Below the pieces are notes generated by a model. The model was not told where the DNA came from, searched no databases, and saw only the letters and a list, made by a program, of their open reading frames with translations. Source: an uncultured Pelagibacteraceae bacterium (GTDB lineage: Bacteria; Pseudomonadota; Alphaproteobacteria; Pelagibacterales; Pelagibacteraceae). From it: a stretch of 64,000 nucleotides of DNA. Of this stretch, positions 1 through 9,900 are shown one piece after another (within the stretch, counting starts at the first letter, position 1; the number at the start of each line of letters is the position of its first letter). The stretch covers positions 1 through 64,000 of the forward strand of contig CACPCL010000001.1 of the NCBI GenBank assembly GCA_902632445.1. The letters are read 5' to 3'. The translations under genes and the position numbers were made by a program.

Positions 1-320
1 TTATCTAAAAAAACTTTTTTCTTAGGTTTAAATCCGTATATGTCTTTAAATGTTGGAATATATAAGTAATTAATTTTCAATTTTTTCAGACGTTTTATGT
101 CTTTTTTTGTGTTTCTCGGATAAGATTTAAAATCACTTTTTTTATTAAATTGTTTAGGATTTACAAAAATTGAGACTAAGGTTTTTAACTTAGTTTTTTT
201 AGATTGTTTGATCAATGAAATATGCCCTTCATGTAACCCACCCATAGTAGGAACAAATGATATCCCTTTCGTTTTTAAAATCTCTTTCTGCAGTGTATGT
301 TTGTCTTTAAATATTTTCAT
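1..320 (-). CDS. panC: Pantoate--beta-alanine ligase (pantothenate synthetase), N-terminal part; runs off window start
   Basis: Reverse translation from ATG at 320: MKIFKDKHTLQKEILKTKGISFVPTMGGLHEGHISLIKQSKK...; PTMG-LHEGH motif of PanC. Confidence 0.9.
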   Translation of the reverse strand, partial: MKIFKDKHTLQKEILKTKGISFVPTMGGLHEGHISLIKQSKKTKLKTLVSIFVNPKQFNKKSDFKSYPRNTKKDIKRLKKLKINYLYIPTFKDIYGFKPKKKVFLD

Positions 321-358
321 TTCTATAAAGCAATGGTAATAACTAATATAAGAATCAT

Positions 359-1174
359 ATGATAAAACAAGCCATTATTCCATTAGCAGGATTAGGGACC
401 AGGATGCTTCCTTTGACAAGTGTAATGCCAAAAGAGCTTATGCCTATTAATGGTAAACCTAATTTACAATATATATTAGATGAATGTATTGATGCAGGCG
501 TAAAAGAATTCGTATTTATAATTTCAAAAAAAAAACTATCAATAAAAAAATATTTTTTTAACGATAATTTTTATAAAAAAATAATAAAAAAGAAAAAAGA
601 TAAAAGACTTATTGAAGAGTTCAAAAAAATAAAAAAATATCAAAAAATGATAAAATTTGTTTATCAGAATAAACCAAAAGGTACAGGCGATGCAGTTTTA
701 AGATGTCAGAAATATATAAAAAATAAATACTTTTTAGTTCTTTTACCTGATGACTTAATCATAAAAAATAATTGTTCTAAAGAGATGATACGATTACATA
801 AAAAAACTAATGGATCTATAATTGCCACAAAAAGAGTAGAAAGAAAAACAGTATCAAGATGGGGAATTTTATCGATTAAAAATAAAAAAAAAAGATATTT
901 TCAAATTAAAGACGTCGTAGAGAAACCTAGCATCAAAAAAGCGCCATCAAATTTTGCAATTATAGGCAGATATATATTGCCTACAAAAATTTTTAGTGAA
1001 ATTAAAAAATTAAAACCTGGTCAAGGAGGAGAGATACATATTACTGACGCAATTAGAAGTTTAATTAAGAAAGAAAATAAATTTTACGGAAATATTTTTA
1101 CAGGTAAATATTTAGATTGTGGAACTTTAAGTGGATATATTAATTCAGGAATTCAAATATCTAAAGGAAGATAA
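359..1174 (+). CDS. galU: UTP--glucose-1-phosphate uridylyltransferase
   Basis: N-terminal IIPLAGLGTRMLPLT and KELMPINGKPNLQYILDE nucleotidyltransferase motifs; followed by ugd. Confidence 0.9.
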   Translation: MIKQAIIPLAGLGTRMLPLTSVMPKELMPINGKPNLQYILDECIDAGVKEFVFIISKKKLSIKKYFFNDNFYKKIIKKKKDKRLIEEFKKIKKYQKMIKFVYQNKPKGTGDAVLRCQKYIKNKYFLVLLPDDLIIKNNCSKEMIRLHKKTNGSIIATKRVERKTVSRWGILSIKNKKKRYFQIKDVVEKPSIKKAPSNFAIIGRYILPTKIFSEIKKLKPGQGGEIHITDAIRSLIKKENKFYGNIFTGKYLDCGTLSGYINSGIQISKGR

Positions 1175-2479
1175 ATGAAATTATGCATGATAGGAACTGG
1201 TTATGTTGGATTAGTTAGTGGTGTCTGCTTTGCAGACATAGGTAACCAAGTTGTTTGCGTTGATAAAGATAAAAACAAAATAGATAAACTTAACTCTGGA
1301 ATTTCACCAATCTACGAACCAGGATTAGATGAATTAATAAAAAAAAATTTTGCAGCTAAACGTCTTTCATTCACAACAGATATTGAAAAAGCTATTAGCT
1401 TATCAGACATAATTTTTATATGTGTAGGAACGCCTACAAAAAAAGGATCAATAAAAGTTGATTTATCTTTTGTTTATAAATGTACAAAAGAAATATTAAA
1501 ATATTCAAAAAGGAAAAAAATTATTGTAACAAAGTCTACTGTACCAGTGGGAACAGGCGATGAGATTGAAAAAATTTTAAAAAGAAAGAAAAAACTTTTT
1601 ACAGTAATCTCTAATCCTGAATTTTTACGAGAAGGTGAAGCAATACGAGATTTCAGATACCCAGATAGAATTGTAATAGGATCTAACGAAAAAAAAGCCT
1701 TTAATATTATGAAAAAAATCTATGTACCATTGACCAACAAGGGCTCAAAATTTTTTACTACTTCAAGAAGAGGAGCAGAATTAATAAAGTATGCATCGAA
1801 TGCTTTTCTTGCAACTAAAATTACTTTTATTAACGAACTTGCTAACTTATGTGAAAAGTCTGGAGTAAATATAGAAGATATTTCATTAGGTATGGGCTCC
1901 GATAGTAGAATAGGCGGTAGATTTTTACGTGCCGGCCCAGCTTATGGTGGATCATGTTTTCCAAAGGATACTAAGGGTCTAGTAGCAGCTGCAGAGAAAT
2001 ATAAGATAAATTTATCAGTTGTAAAATCAGTAATAAAATCTAATCAAGAAAGAGTAAATTTACTCACAAAAAGAGTTCATAAAATTTTAGGATCAAATCT
2101 AAAAAATAAAAAGATTTCTTTTTTAGGCGTTACATTTAAACCAAATACTGATGATATGAGAGATTCTACTAGCCTTAAAATGATACCTTATCTATGCAAA
2201 AAAGGAGCTAAAGTTAATTACTATGATCCCTCTGGAGAAAAAAAAGAATTTATAAAAATCAAAAACTGCAATTACAAAAACAATATAAGATCTAATTGTA
2301 ATGGGGCAGATTTAATAGTACTACTCACTGAATGGGATGAATTTAAATCAATAGATTTCAAAAAGATTGTAAAAAATAATAAATTTAAAGTGTACGACCT
2401 AAGAAATCTTTATTCTGCTGAAGAAATGAAAAAAAATAAAATCAAATATTACTCTGTTGGCAGACCTAACTCAATTTAA
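1175..2479 (+). CDS. ugd: UDP-glucose 6-dehydrogenase
   Basis: MKLCMIGTGYVGLVSGVCFADIGN Rossmann start; GPAYGGSCFPKDTKGL catalytic Cys motif. Confidence 0.95.
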   Translation: MKLCMIGTGYVGLVSGVCFADIGNQVVCVDKDKNKIDKLNSGISPIYEPGLDELIKKNFAAKRLSFTTDIEKAISLSDIIFICVGTPTKKGSIKVDLSFVYKCTKEILKYSKRKKIIVTKSTVPVGTGDEIEKILKRKKKLFTVISNPEFLREGEAIRDFRYPDRIVIGSNEKKAFNIMKKIYVPLTNKGSKFFTTSRRGAELIKYASNAFLATKITFINELANLCEKSGVNIEDISLGMGSDSRIGGRFLRAGPAYGGSCFPKDTKGLVAAAEKYKINLSVVKSVIKSNQERVNLLTKRVHKILGSNLKNKKISFLGVTFKPNTDDMRDSTSLKMIPYLCKKGAKVNYYDPSGEKKEFIKIKNCNYKNNIRSNCNGADLIVLLTEWDEFKSIDFKKIVKNNKFKVYDLRNLYSAEEMKKNKIKYYSVGRPNSI

Positions 2480-3742
2480 ATGAATAAATTAAAAAAAATA
2501 TTTTTTTTATTTGTAATAATCTTTTCAACAGAAGCTTACGCAAATAAAAATGATATTGTTATTCCTAAATATTTCTTTGCAAACGAACTTACAAAAGAAA
2601 CTTGCTCACTTAAGGGAGTGCATGGTTATGGAAGTTGGGGTAAAACGAATTGGGAAATGGATCTTGCTATAACACACGTGAGCAAGAAAAAAAATCCTGA
2701 ACTACAAGGAAATAATTACGATCATCTGATGGAACTTACTAAGTATGACTGGAATAAAGATCATGAAGAAAGATCAAACAGCATATATGTTAATCACGAA
2801 GAACATTCTAATAGGTTAGCTCTATTACACGGAACTATTGTTTATGCAATCGTAAATAACAAAATGGACGAACATGGTCCAATTATTGTTGAAGTTATGA
2901 CGGCCTGGGCTGAGGCAGGTGTAATGTTAAGTACATTAACCTCTAAAGAAATTAGTAAACTTAAAGAGCAAGGCAAAGTTGATAGAATGTGTTATGGTGG
3001 TGGCAAAGCTAAAGGAAACAGTCCTTGTATATCTCACAGACCACATGAAGCTCAAATATATGGTGCCACTTATATTCAACAAGCATATTTAATGAGGGAT
3101 CAATTTACTAAAGGACAATTTCAAATTGTAGATAAGTATATTGATACTTTATACAAAAAGTATATTGAACCGTGGGCTTTATCAGAACTAGGCGGCCCAA
3201 GAGGCTTTATACAAATGGCTGACGGAACTATTTCTGTATTATCATATTTAGCTTGGAAAGATAAACCGGAAGAAGTAGCAAAATGGATTAAAAAAGGAAT
3301 TGGTAAAGCAGACAGAGTTATTTACGATGATGGATACATTCATAATAATAGTTTCAGAGGTGTTAGGGATGTTTGGTATCATTCACAAGGTGTAAACAAT
3401 TTACTAGGTCTTTATGCTATAGCAGAACTATGGGGTTATAAGAAGTTTCCTGCAGAATTAAAACAAAGAATAGATAAAACTGTTGACGTACTAAACTTGG
3501 GTCTTACAGACGTTAAAAAATATAGAGAGCGTAAAGATCCGTCAGGATTACAGAATTTTACAAAAGATCAAAAACATGCAACACATCACGTACATCAGAT
3601 GGCTATATCACTAGACTGGTTAATTGATAAGTATACAGATAAAGACAACACCATAGTTGTAAATGATAGGATGTGGAAATCTAAAAAATCAGCTTATTTT
3701 GTAGACAGGAACTTCGGATTTGAGCCAAAGTGTATGAATTAA
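2480..3742 (+). CDS. Secreted alginate-lyase-like (alpha/alpha toroid) protein
   Basis: Signal peptide (FFLFVIIFSTEAYA); C-terminal DDGYIHNNSFRGVRDVWYHSQGVNNLLGLYAIAELWG resembles the AlgL-type R-x-AL-x-YHNYALPPL region. Confidence 0.55.
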   Translation: MNKLKKIFFLFVIIFSTEAYANKNDIVIPKYFFANELTKETCSLKGVHGYGSWGKTNWEMDLAITHVSKKKNPELQGNNYDHLMELTKYDWNKDHEERSNSIYVNHEEHSNRLALLHGTIVYAIVNNKMDEHGPIIVEVMTAWAEAGVMLSTLTSKEISKLKEQGKVDRMCYGGGKAKGNSPCISHRPHEAQIYGATYIQQAYLMRDQFTKGQFQIVDKYIDTLYKKYIEPWALSELGGPRGFIQMADGTISVLSYLAWKDKPEEVAKWIKKGIGKADRVIYDDGYIHNNSFRGVRDVWYHSQGVNNLLGLYAIAELWGYKKFPAELKQRIDKTVDVLNLGLTDVKKYRERKDPSGLQNFTKDQKHATHHVHQMAISLDWLIDKYTDKDNTIVVNDRMWKSKKSAYFVDRNFGFEPKCMN

Positions 3743-3751
3743 TTTTAAAAA

Positions 3752-4213
3752 TTAATTAAGTTCAAAAATAGCATCGACTTCAACCGCAACACCTAAAGGT
3801 AAACTATTCACACTCACAGCAGCACGCGTGTGTTCACCTTTTTTATCAAAAATTTTAGCTATAATATCTGAAGCGCCGTTTATAATTTTCGGCTGATCTT
3901 TGAAATCATCTGTCGAATTAACATAACCTGTTAATTTTACACAAGATTTAACTTTATCTAAATCTCCTCCACAAGCATTTTTTACATGGGCAACAATGCT
4001 TAAACCACATCTTTCGGCAGCTTTATAACCTTGATCTAAATTCAAATCTTTACCAATTTTACCTGTAATAAGTTTTGCATCTTCACCAAAAGATACTTGT
4101 CCAGAAATAAATAATAATTTACCAACAATTTTTGTTGCCACATACGCTCCGACTGGGCCCTTAGCCTCTGGAAGTATAATCTTCAAATCTTTAAGTCTTT
4201 TTTCAACGGACAT
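3752..4213 (-). CDS. RidA / YjgF-YER057c-UK114 family protein
   Basis: GPVGAYVATKIVGKLLFISGQVSF and AAVSVNSLPLGVAVEVDAIFEL family signatures. Confidence 0.85.
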   Translation of the reverse strand: MSVEKRLKDLKIILPEAKGPVGAYVATKIVGKLLFISGQVSFGEDAKLITGKIGKDLNLDQGYKAAERCGLSIVAHVKNACGGDLDKVKSCVKLTGYVNSTDDFKDQPKIINGASDIIAKIFDKKGEHTRAAVSVNSLPLGVAVEVDAIFELN

Positions 4214-4214
4214 A

Positions 4215-4457
4215 TTAATTAATTGGCAATACTTTTTTAAGAGTTTTTTTACTTTTGTTATATCTATCCTTTACTTCACCTAGTTTTTCCTTCTGAAACT
4301 CCTTTGTCTCATTTACCCATTTTTTACTTTTACATTTTAAATCTAACTTATTACAATTTATTTGATCAGCATTTAAATATGAGAAACTTAATAAAATAAT
4401 TAAGAAATATAAAAAAAATATAATTAAATTATTTTTTCTTTTTTTTTGACTTATCAT
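4215..4457 (-). CDS. Small secreted/membrane-anchored hypothetical protein
   Basis: 80-aa ORF with N-terminal hydrophobic segment; start lies inside the topA 3' end. Confidence 0.5.
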   Translation of the reverse strand: MISQKKRKNNLIIFFLYFLIILLSFSYLNADQINCNKLDLKCKSKKWVNETKEFQKEKLGEVKDRYNKSKKTLKKVLPIN

Positions 4458-6990
4458 ACTCTTTCCTCTTTTCTATTAATATTAAAGCTTCTTCCATTGT
4501 TAATTCATTTGGATCTTTCTCTTCAGGTATTGTTGCATTCAGAGATTTATATTTTATATATGGTCCATATTGACCTTTCATAATTCTCACTGGCTTTTTA
4601 TCTTCTGGATGTTCACCTAAATCTTTTATAAGAGAAGAAGATATTCTACCAGGCTTAGCTTCGGCGATCATAGTTATAGCTCTATTTAAACCAATGGAAA
4701 ATAGATCTTCTACATTTTCAAGTCTTGCAGATTTATTCTCACATTTTAAATAAGGTCCAAATCTTCCAGAATTTAAAGTTATATCTTGCCCATTTTCTGG
4801 ATGCTGACCTAATATTTTCGGAAGTGAGCATAAATATTTTGCTTTATCTAGGTCAACACTGTCAATGTTAATGCCTTTTGGAATTGATACATTTCTGAGA
4901 TGTTCATTCTCATTTTTTTTCTTTCTACCTTTTTTCTTTTTTGTTTCTAATTCTTCTTTTTCTTTTTCATATTGTAAGTAGGGGCCAAATCTACCGTTCT
5001 TTAAATAAATATCTTTACCTTTTTCGTTTTGACCCAGTAATTTTGGCTCTGCTAAGTTATATTGTGCTGCAGCTTTAGCTTTAGATAGAGGTCGAGTAAA
5101 TTTACATTCTGGATAATTTGAACATCCTATAAAAGCCCCGCCTCTGAAACTATTTTTAAGACTTAGCTCTCCATTTGAACATAACTTACACTTTCGATCG
5201 ATAGCATCTTTATCATCTCTTTCAAAAATTAATGCTCCTAAACTTTCATTTAATAAGTCTAATACTTCTCTCGTTCTCTTTTCTTTAACTTTTCCAACAT
5301 TTTCGTAAAAATCTTTCCAGAAATTATCTAAAACTTGAACCCATTCAATTTTACCACTAGTGATTTCATCTAGCTGATTTTCTAAGTCTGCAGTGAAATT
5401 ATAATCAACGTATTTAGAGAATAATTTTTCTAAAAAAGCTGAAATTAGCTTACCTCTGTCAGTCGGATTAAACCTTTTATTTATTAATTCGACATAATTT
5501 CTCGTTGATAATACTGAGATAATGCTAGCATAAGTAGAGGGTCTCCCTATGCCTAATTCCTCCATCTTTTTAACTAAACTAGCCTCAGAGTATCGTGGTG
5601 GTGGATCTGTGAAGTGTTGTTCATCATTAAGCTTAAGTATACTAATTTCCTCTCCAACTTTGACTTCAGGCAAAATATTCTTTGCATCTTCGTCAGTTTC
5701 TTGAACTTGATACACTTTAAGAAATCCATCAAATTTTACGACTGAGCCGCTAGCTCTAAAATTAATCTTATTATCATTTGAAGAAATAATTATCGTATTT
5801 CTATCAAACTCTGCTGGAGTCATTTGAGATGATAAAGCTCTACTCCAAATTAATTCATAGAGTTTAAATTGATCTGCATTTACATATTTTTTGATATCAG
5901 AAGGTTTCCTACTTATATTAGTAGGTCTAATTGCTTCATGAGCTTCTTGAGCGTTCTTTGCTTTTTTCCCCGTATAACTATTTGGTGCCTCTGGTAAATA
6001 TTTATCACTATAATCATCAGTAATGAATTTTCTAAAGTCATCAATTGCTTCTTTTGAAATATTAGTTCCATCAGTTCTCATATAAGTAATTAATCCGGTT
6101 GTTTCACCCTCGATATCTACACCTTGATAAAGTCGTTGTGCAATTTGCATTGTTCTGGAAGCTCCAAAACCAAATCGTCCCGAAGCAGTCTGCTGTAAGG
6201 TTGAAGTTGTAAAAGGGGCTAAGGGGTTTCGTCTAAATACTTTTGTGTTAACATCAGCTATTTTAAATTTTGTTTTATTGATAATATCAACCGCTTTTTG
6301 TATATCTCCTTTATTCTTGAAAGAAAATTTTTCAATTTTTTCTCCATTAAATAAACTTAATTTTGAGAAAATATTTTTATTATCCTTGTTCGTAAAGTCT
6401 GATGTAAGTGTCCAGTATTCTTCTGGTTTAAATAATTCTATTTCCTTTTCTCTTTCAGTAATAAGTTTTAAGGCTACTGATTGAACTCTTCCTGCTGATT
6501 TAGATCCAGGTAATTTTGTCCAAAGTATTGGTGAGATATTAAATCCTACAAGATAGTCCAAAGCTCTTCGTGCTAGATAAGCTTCAACTAAAGGCAAGTG
6601 AATTTCTCTTGGATTTTTAATAGCATCTAGGATTGCTTTTTTTGTAATCTCGTTAAAAACAACACGCTCAAGATGCTTATCTTTTAATAATTTTTTTTTA
6701 TCTAAGACCTCTTTAACATGCCATGCAATAGCTTCACCTTCACGATCAGGGTCCGTAGCTAAAATAATTTTATCAGAGTCTTCAGCAGCATTTGTAATTT
6801 CTTTTAAATATTTTTTTGAAAAAGAATCTATTTCCCATTCCATTTGAAATTTATTCTCAGGATCTACAGATCCATTTTTTGAAGGAAGATCTCTTATGTG
6901 TCCATAGCTAGCTAAAACTAAATAATCTTTACCTAAATATTTATTTATAGTCTTTGCTTTTGCAGGACTTTCAACAATAACTAAATTCAT
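4429..6990 (-). CDS. topA: DNA topoisomerase I (start likely at internal Met, MNLVIVESPAKAKTI, rather than ORF start 7026)
   Basis: TOPRIM MNLVIVESPAKAKTINKYLG, ATDPDREGEAIAWH, active site GLITYMRTDG, C-terminal zinc-ribbon repeats. Confidence 0.95.
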   Translation of the reverse strand: MNLVIVESPAKAKTINKYLGKDYLVLASYGHIRDLPSKNGSVDPENKFQMEWEIDSFSKKYLKEITNAAEDSDKIILATDPDREGEAIAWHVKEVLDKKKLLKDKHLERVVFNEITKKAILDAIKNPREIHLPLVEAYLARRALDYLVGFNISPILWTKLPGSKSAGRVQSVALKLITEREKEIELFKPEEYWTLTSDFTNKDNKNIFSKLSLFNGEKIEKFSFKNKGDIQKAVDIINKTKFKIADVNTKVFRRNPLAPFTTSTLQQTASGRFGFGASRTMQIAQRLYQGVDIEGETTGLITYMRTDGTNISKEAIDDFRKFITDDYSDKYLPEAPNSYTGKKAKNAQEAHEAIRPTNISRKPSDIKKYVNADQFKLYELIWSRALSSQMTPAEFDRNTIIISSNDNKINFRASGSVVKFDGFLKVYQVQETDEDAKNILPEVKVGEEISILKLNDEQHFTDPPPRYSEASLVKKMEELGIGRPSTYASIISVLSTRNYVELINKRFNPTDRGKLISAFLEKLFSKYVDYNFTADLENQLDEITSGKIEWVQVLDNFWKDFYENVGKVKEKRTREVLDLLNESLGALIFERDDKDAIDRKCKLCSNGELSLKNSFRGGAFIGCSNYPECKFTRPLSKAKAAAQYNLAEPKLLGQNEKGKDIYLKNGRFGPYLQYEKEKEELETKKKKGRKKKNENEHLRNVSIPKGINIDSVDLDKAKYLCSLPKILGQHPENGQDITLNSGRFGPYLKCENKSARLENVEDLFSIGLNRAITMIAEAKPGRISSSLIKDLGEHPEDKKPVRIMKGQYGPYIKYKSLNATIPEEKDPNELTMEEALILIEKRKEYDKSKKKKK

Positions 6991-7058
6991 TATTTGTTTA
7001 TTTTCAAAATTAAACGAGTTTGTCAAATTTATTATTGAAAAACTAGAAAAGACAGTAC

Positions 7059-7640
7059 TTATAACTTAATTTTATTTTCTGTAGAACTTTTAAGTCTAAC
7101 GATATTTTCTTTGTGAGTAAAAAGAATCAATATGAAAAAAATGAAAAGTATTAAAATTTCGTTATTCATTTCAAAAAAGTACGCATAAATAAAAACTATT
7201 AACGAAGAAATTATCGAAGATAATGATGCGTACCTAAATAAAAATGATAATGAAATCCAAGTGATACCAAAAATTAAAAAAAGTTTATACGATAAAGCTA
7301 AGACTACGCCAAGGTATGTTGCTACACCTTTACCTCCTTTAAACTTCAACCAAATAGGAAAAACATGTCCAACAAAACAAATTAAAGCTGAAAAAGAAAT
7401 TAAACTATTGAAATATAAAATTGTTATATAAACAGTGGCATATCCTTTTAGTAAATCAAGAACTAATGTTGCTACTGCAAGATATTTATTTCCAGTTCTA
7501 AGCACATTTGTAGTTCCAATATTTCCAGATCCAATTGTTCTAATATCTTTTTTGAGAAATAATCTTGTTAGTAGTAGTCCGAAGGGTAGCGAACCTAAAA
7601 GGTATGAATAAATTGATACTATGATTAAATTTATATCCAT
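7059..7640 (-). CDS. plsY: Glycerol-3-phosphate acyltransferase
   Basis: YLLGSLPFGLLL, IGSGNIGTTNVLRT, KFKGGKGVATYLG motifs. Confidence 0.93.
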   Translation of the reverse strand: MDINLIIVSIYSYLLGSLPFGLLLTRLFLKKDIRTIGSGNIGTTNVLRTGNKYLAVATLVLDLLKGYATVYITILYFNSLISFSALICFVGHVFPIWLKFKGGKGVATYLGVVLALSYKLFLIFGITWISLSFLFRYASLSSIISSLIVFIYAYFFEMNNEILILFIFFILILFTHKENIVRLKSSTENKIKL

Positions 7641-8920
7641 TAGTCTGAATACACAACTTCACCTTTGAGCAAAGTCATTTTTACTTTTCCTTGTAGTTTT
7701 CTATTTTCTATTGCAGTATTTTTTGATTTTGATTTTAGATCTTCAGCTTTTACCATCCATGGCTTTTCCAAATCAAATATACAAATATCTGCATCAGATC
7801 CTTTTTTTAAAGTACCTTTATCTATTTTTAATATTTTGGCTGGATTGAATGTTAAACACTTAATTATTTTCTCCAACGGCAAAGAGTCATTGTGGTAGAG
7901 TTCTAGAGAGAGTGATAATAATGTTTCTATTCCAATTGAGCCTGTTGCAGCTTGAGCGAAGGGAAGCCTCTTACTTTCTTCATCTTCTGGTATATGATCG
8001 GATACAATTACATCAATGAGATCGTTTTTTATTCCCTCAATTAACGAAAGTCTATCTTCTTCACTTCTCAAGGGCGGAGAGAGTTTTAAAAAAGTTCTAA
8101 ATTCTCCAATATCATTTTGATTTAATGACAAATTATTTATCGATACCCCCGTACTAAATTTGACACCGTTAGATTTATTTTTTTTTATAACATCTAAGGA
8201 ATTTTTTGAGGAAATTTGATTTATATGATATCTACAAGGGAATTTACTTAATAAAGATAAATCTCTTTCAATAATAATTTTCTCGGCAATATCTGAAACT
8301 CCTTGTAAACCTAATCTTGTCGCAACTTCCCCTTCATTGATGCAAGAATTTTTAGATAATTCATAGTCCTCTGCATGTTGCATAATAAGAACATCTATGT
8401 CTGATGCATAATTCATAATTCTAGACATTAACTCTGTATTTTGAATAGTTTTATTTACATCACTAAATCCTATAATACCTCTTGCTTTTAATAGTCCAAA
8501 CTCGGTCATTTGCTTACCCTCTACCTGTCTTGTAATAGATGCGCATGGAAAAAGATTTACCTTGGCTTTGTCCCTTCCTCTCCTAATTATAAAGTCTACC
8601 ATAGAGACATTATCTATAATTGGCTTAGTGTTTGGCATTGTTACAATAGACGTTACTCCACCTGCCAATGCGGCTTGGCTTAGTGTTCTAAAATTTTCTT
8701 TATATTCAAAACCAGGTTCTCCAACAAAAGCCTTCATGTCAACTATTCCCGGAATAGCTATAAGGCCTTTCAAATTAATTTTTTCTACTGATTTTGAAGT
8801 TTCAGATCCTTTTCCTATGGATTTTATTTTTCCCGTTTCATCAATTACTATATTTCCTATTTCATCAATCTCTTGAGAGGGGTCAACAATTCTTAGATTT
8901 GTTAAAATTTTTTCTTTCAT
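7640..8920 (-). CDS. pyrC: Dihydroorotase (class I)
   Basis: Amidohydrolase family, GVTSIVTMPNTKP, VSDHIPED; adjacent to pyrB. Confidence 0.88.
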   Translation of the reverse strand: MKEKILTNLRIVDPSQEIDEIGNIVIDETGKIKSIGKGSETSKSVEKINLKGLIAIPGIVDMKAFVGEPGFEYKENFRTLSQAALAGGVTSIVTMPNTKPIIDNVSMVDFIIRRGRDKAKVNLFPCASITRQVEGKQMTEFGLLKARGIIGFSDVNKTIQNTELMSRIMNYASDIDVLIMQHAEDYELSKNSCINEGEVATRLGLQGVSDIAEKIIIERDLSLLSKFPCRYHINQISSKNSLDVIKKNKSNGVKFSTGVSINNLSLNQNDIGEFRTFLKLSPPLRSEEDRLSLIEGIKNDLIDVIVSDHIPEDEESKRLPFAQAATGSIGIETLLSLSLELYHNDSLPLEKIIKCLTFNPAKILKIDKGTLKKGSDADICIFDLEKPWMVKAEDLKSKSKNTAIENRKLQGKVKMTLLKGEVVYSD

Positions 8921-9874
8921 TTATTTACAGTATAGTTTTAAACATGCCATTCTTACAGCAACACCTAATTCAACTTGTTCTTTCACAAGACTAACGTTAA
9001 TGTCATCTGCTAATTTAGTATCGATCTCAACACCTCTATTCATTGGACCAGGATGCATTAGTAAAGCATCTTTTTTTGCAAATTTTAGTTTTTCTGGAGT
9101 TAGACCAAAAAATTCATAATATTCTCTTTTTGATGGAAGAAAGGATCCTTGCATTCTCTCATTTTGTAATCTTAGCATCATTACAATATCACAACCGTCT
9201 AACCCTTTTTTCATATCGGTATATGATTTAACTCCCAAATTATCAATTCCTTTTGGCATTAACGTTTTTGGAGCAATGACGTTTACTTCTGCACCTAACA
9301 TATTCATTAAATAAATATTTGATCTAGCTACTCTTGAGTGAAGAATGTCACCGCAAATTGCAATTTTTAATCCCTCAATGTTTCCTTTTCTATTAATAAT
9401 TGTTAAAGCATCTAGTAAGGCTTGAGTTGGATGTTCTCTTCTTCCATCGCCTGCGTTTATTACAGTACAATTAACTTTTTGTGAAAGAAGATTTGGTGCA
9501 CCTGAGTCTTGATGTCTTATAACTATTATATCTGGATGCATGGCATTTAGTGTCATGGCTGTATCAATTAATGTTTCACCTTTTTTTAATGCTGAGTTAC
9601 TCATATTCATCGTCATTACGTCTGCACCTAATCTTTTTCCAGCTAAATCAAAGGAACTTTGTGTTCTTGTAGAGGGTTCAAAGAATAAATTAATTTGAGT
9701 TTTTCCTCTTAGGACATCGAGCTTTTTAGAGCTACCTCTGTTTAATTTAATGAAAGATTTTGCTTCGGTTAAAATCTCTTTAGCTTCAAGAACTGATAAA
9801 TTTTGAATACCTAATAGATGTTTGGGGGTGTTTTTAATAGCTGAAACTTTTTTTACAGTTGCCATTAAAATCAA
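8921..9874 (-). CDS. pyrB: Aspartate carbamoyltransferase catalytic subunit
   Basis: [45 protein letters not shown]. Confidence 0.95.
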   Translation of the reverse strand: MILMATVKKVSAIKNTPKHLLGIQNLSVLEAKEILTEAKSFIKLNRGSSKKLDVLRGKTQINLFFEPSTRTQSSFDLAGKRLGADVMTMNMSNSALKKGETLIDTAMTLNAMHPDIIVIRHQDSGAPNLLSQKVNCTVINAGDGRREHPTQALLDALTIINRKGNIEGLKIAICGDILHSRVARSNIYLMNMLGAEVNVIAPKTLMPKGIDNLGVKSYTDMKKGLDGCDIVMMLRLQNERMQGSFLPSKREYYEFFGLTPEKLKFAKKDALLMHPGPMNRGVEIDTKLADDINVSLVKEQVELGVAVRMACLKLYCK

Positions 9875-9900
9875 CTCTATAGGCCTTTTACTATATTATA

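Noticed and set aside
6245-6484. 79-aa ORF on + strand inside topA
   Set aside because: Antisense to topoisomerase core; no independent evidence.
7000-7026. Upstream start of topA at 7026
   Set aside because: Homology begins at MNLVIVESPAKAKTI (6990); the 12 extra residues look non-coding.
8562-8876. 104-aa ORF antisense to pyrC (also 7665..7898, 8794..8994)
   Set aside because: Antisense to conserved dihydroorotase; low-complexity hydrophobic translation.
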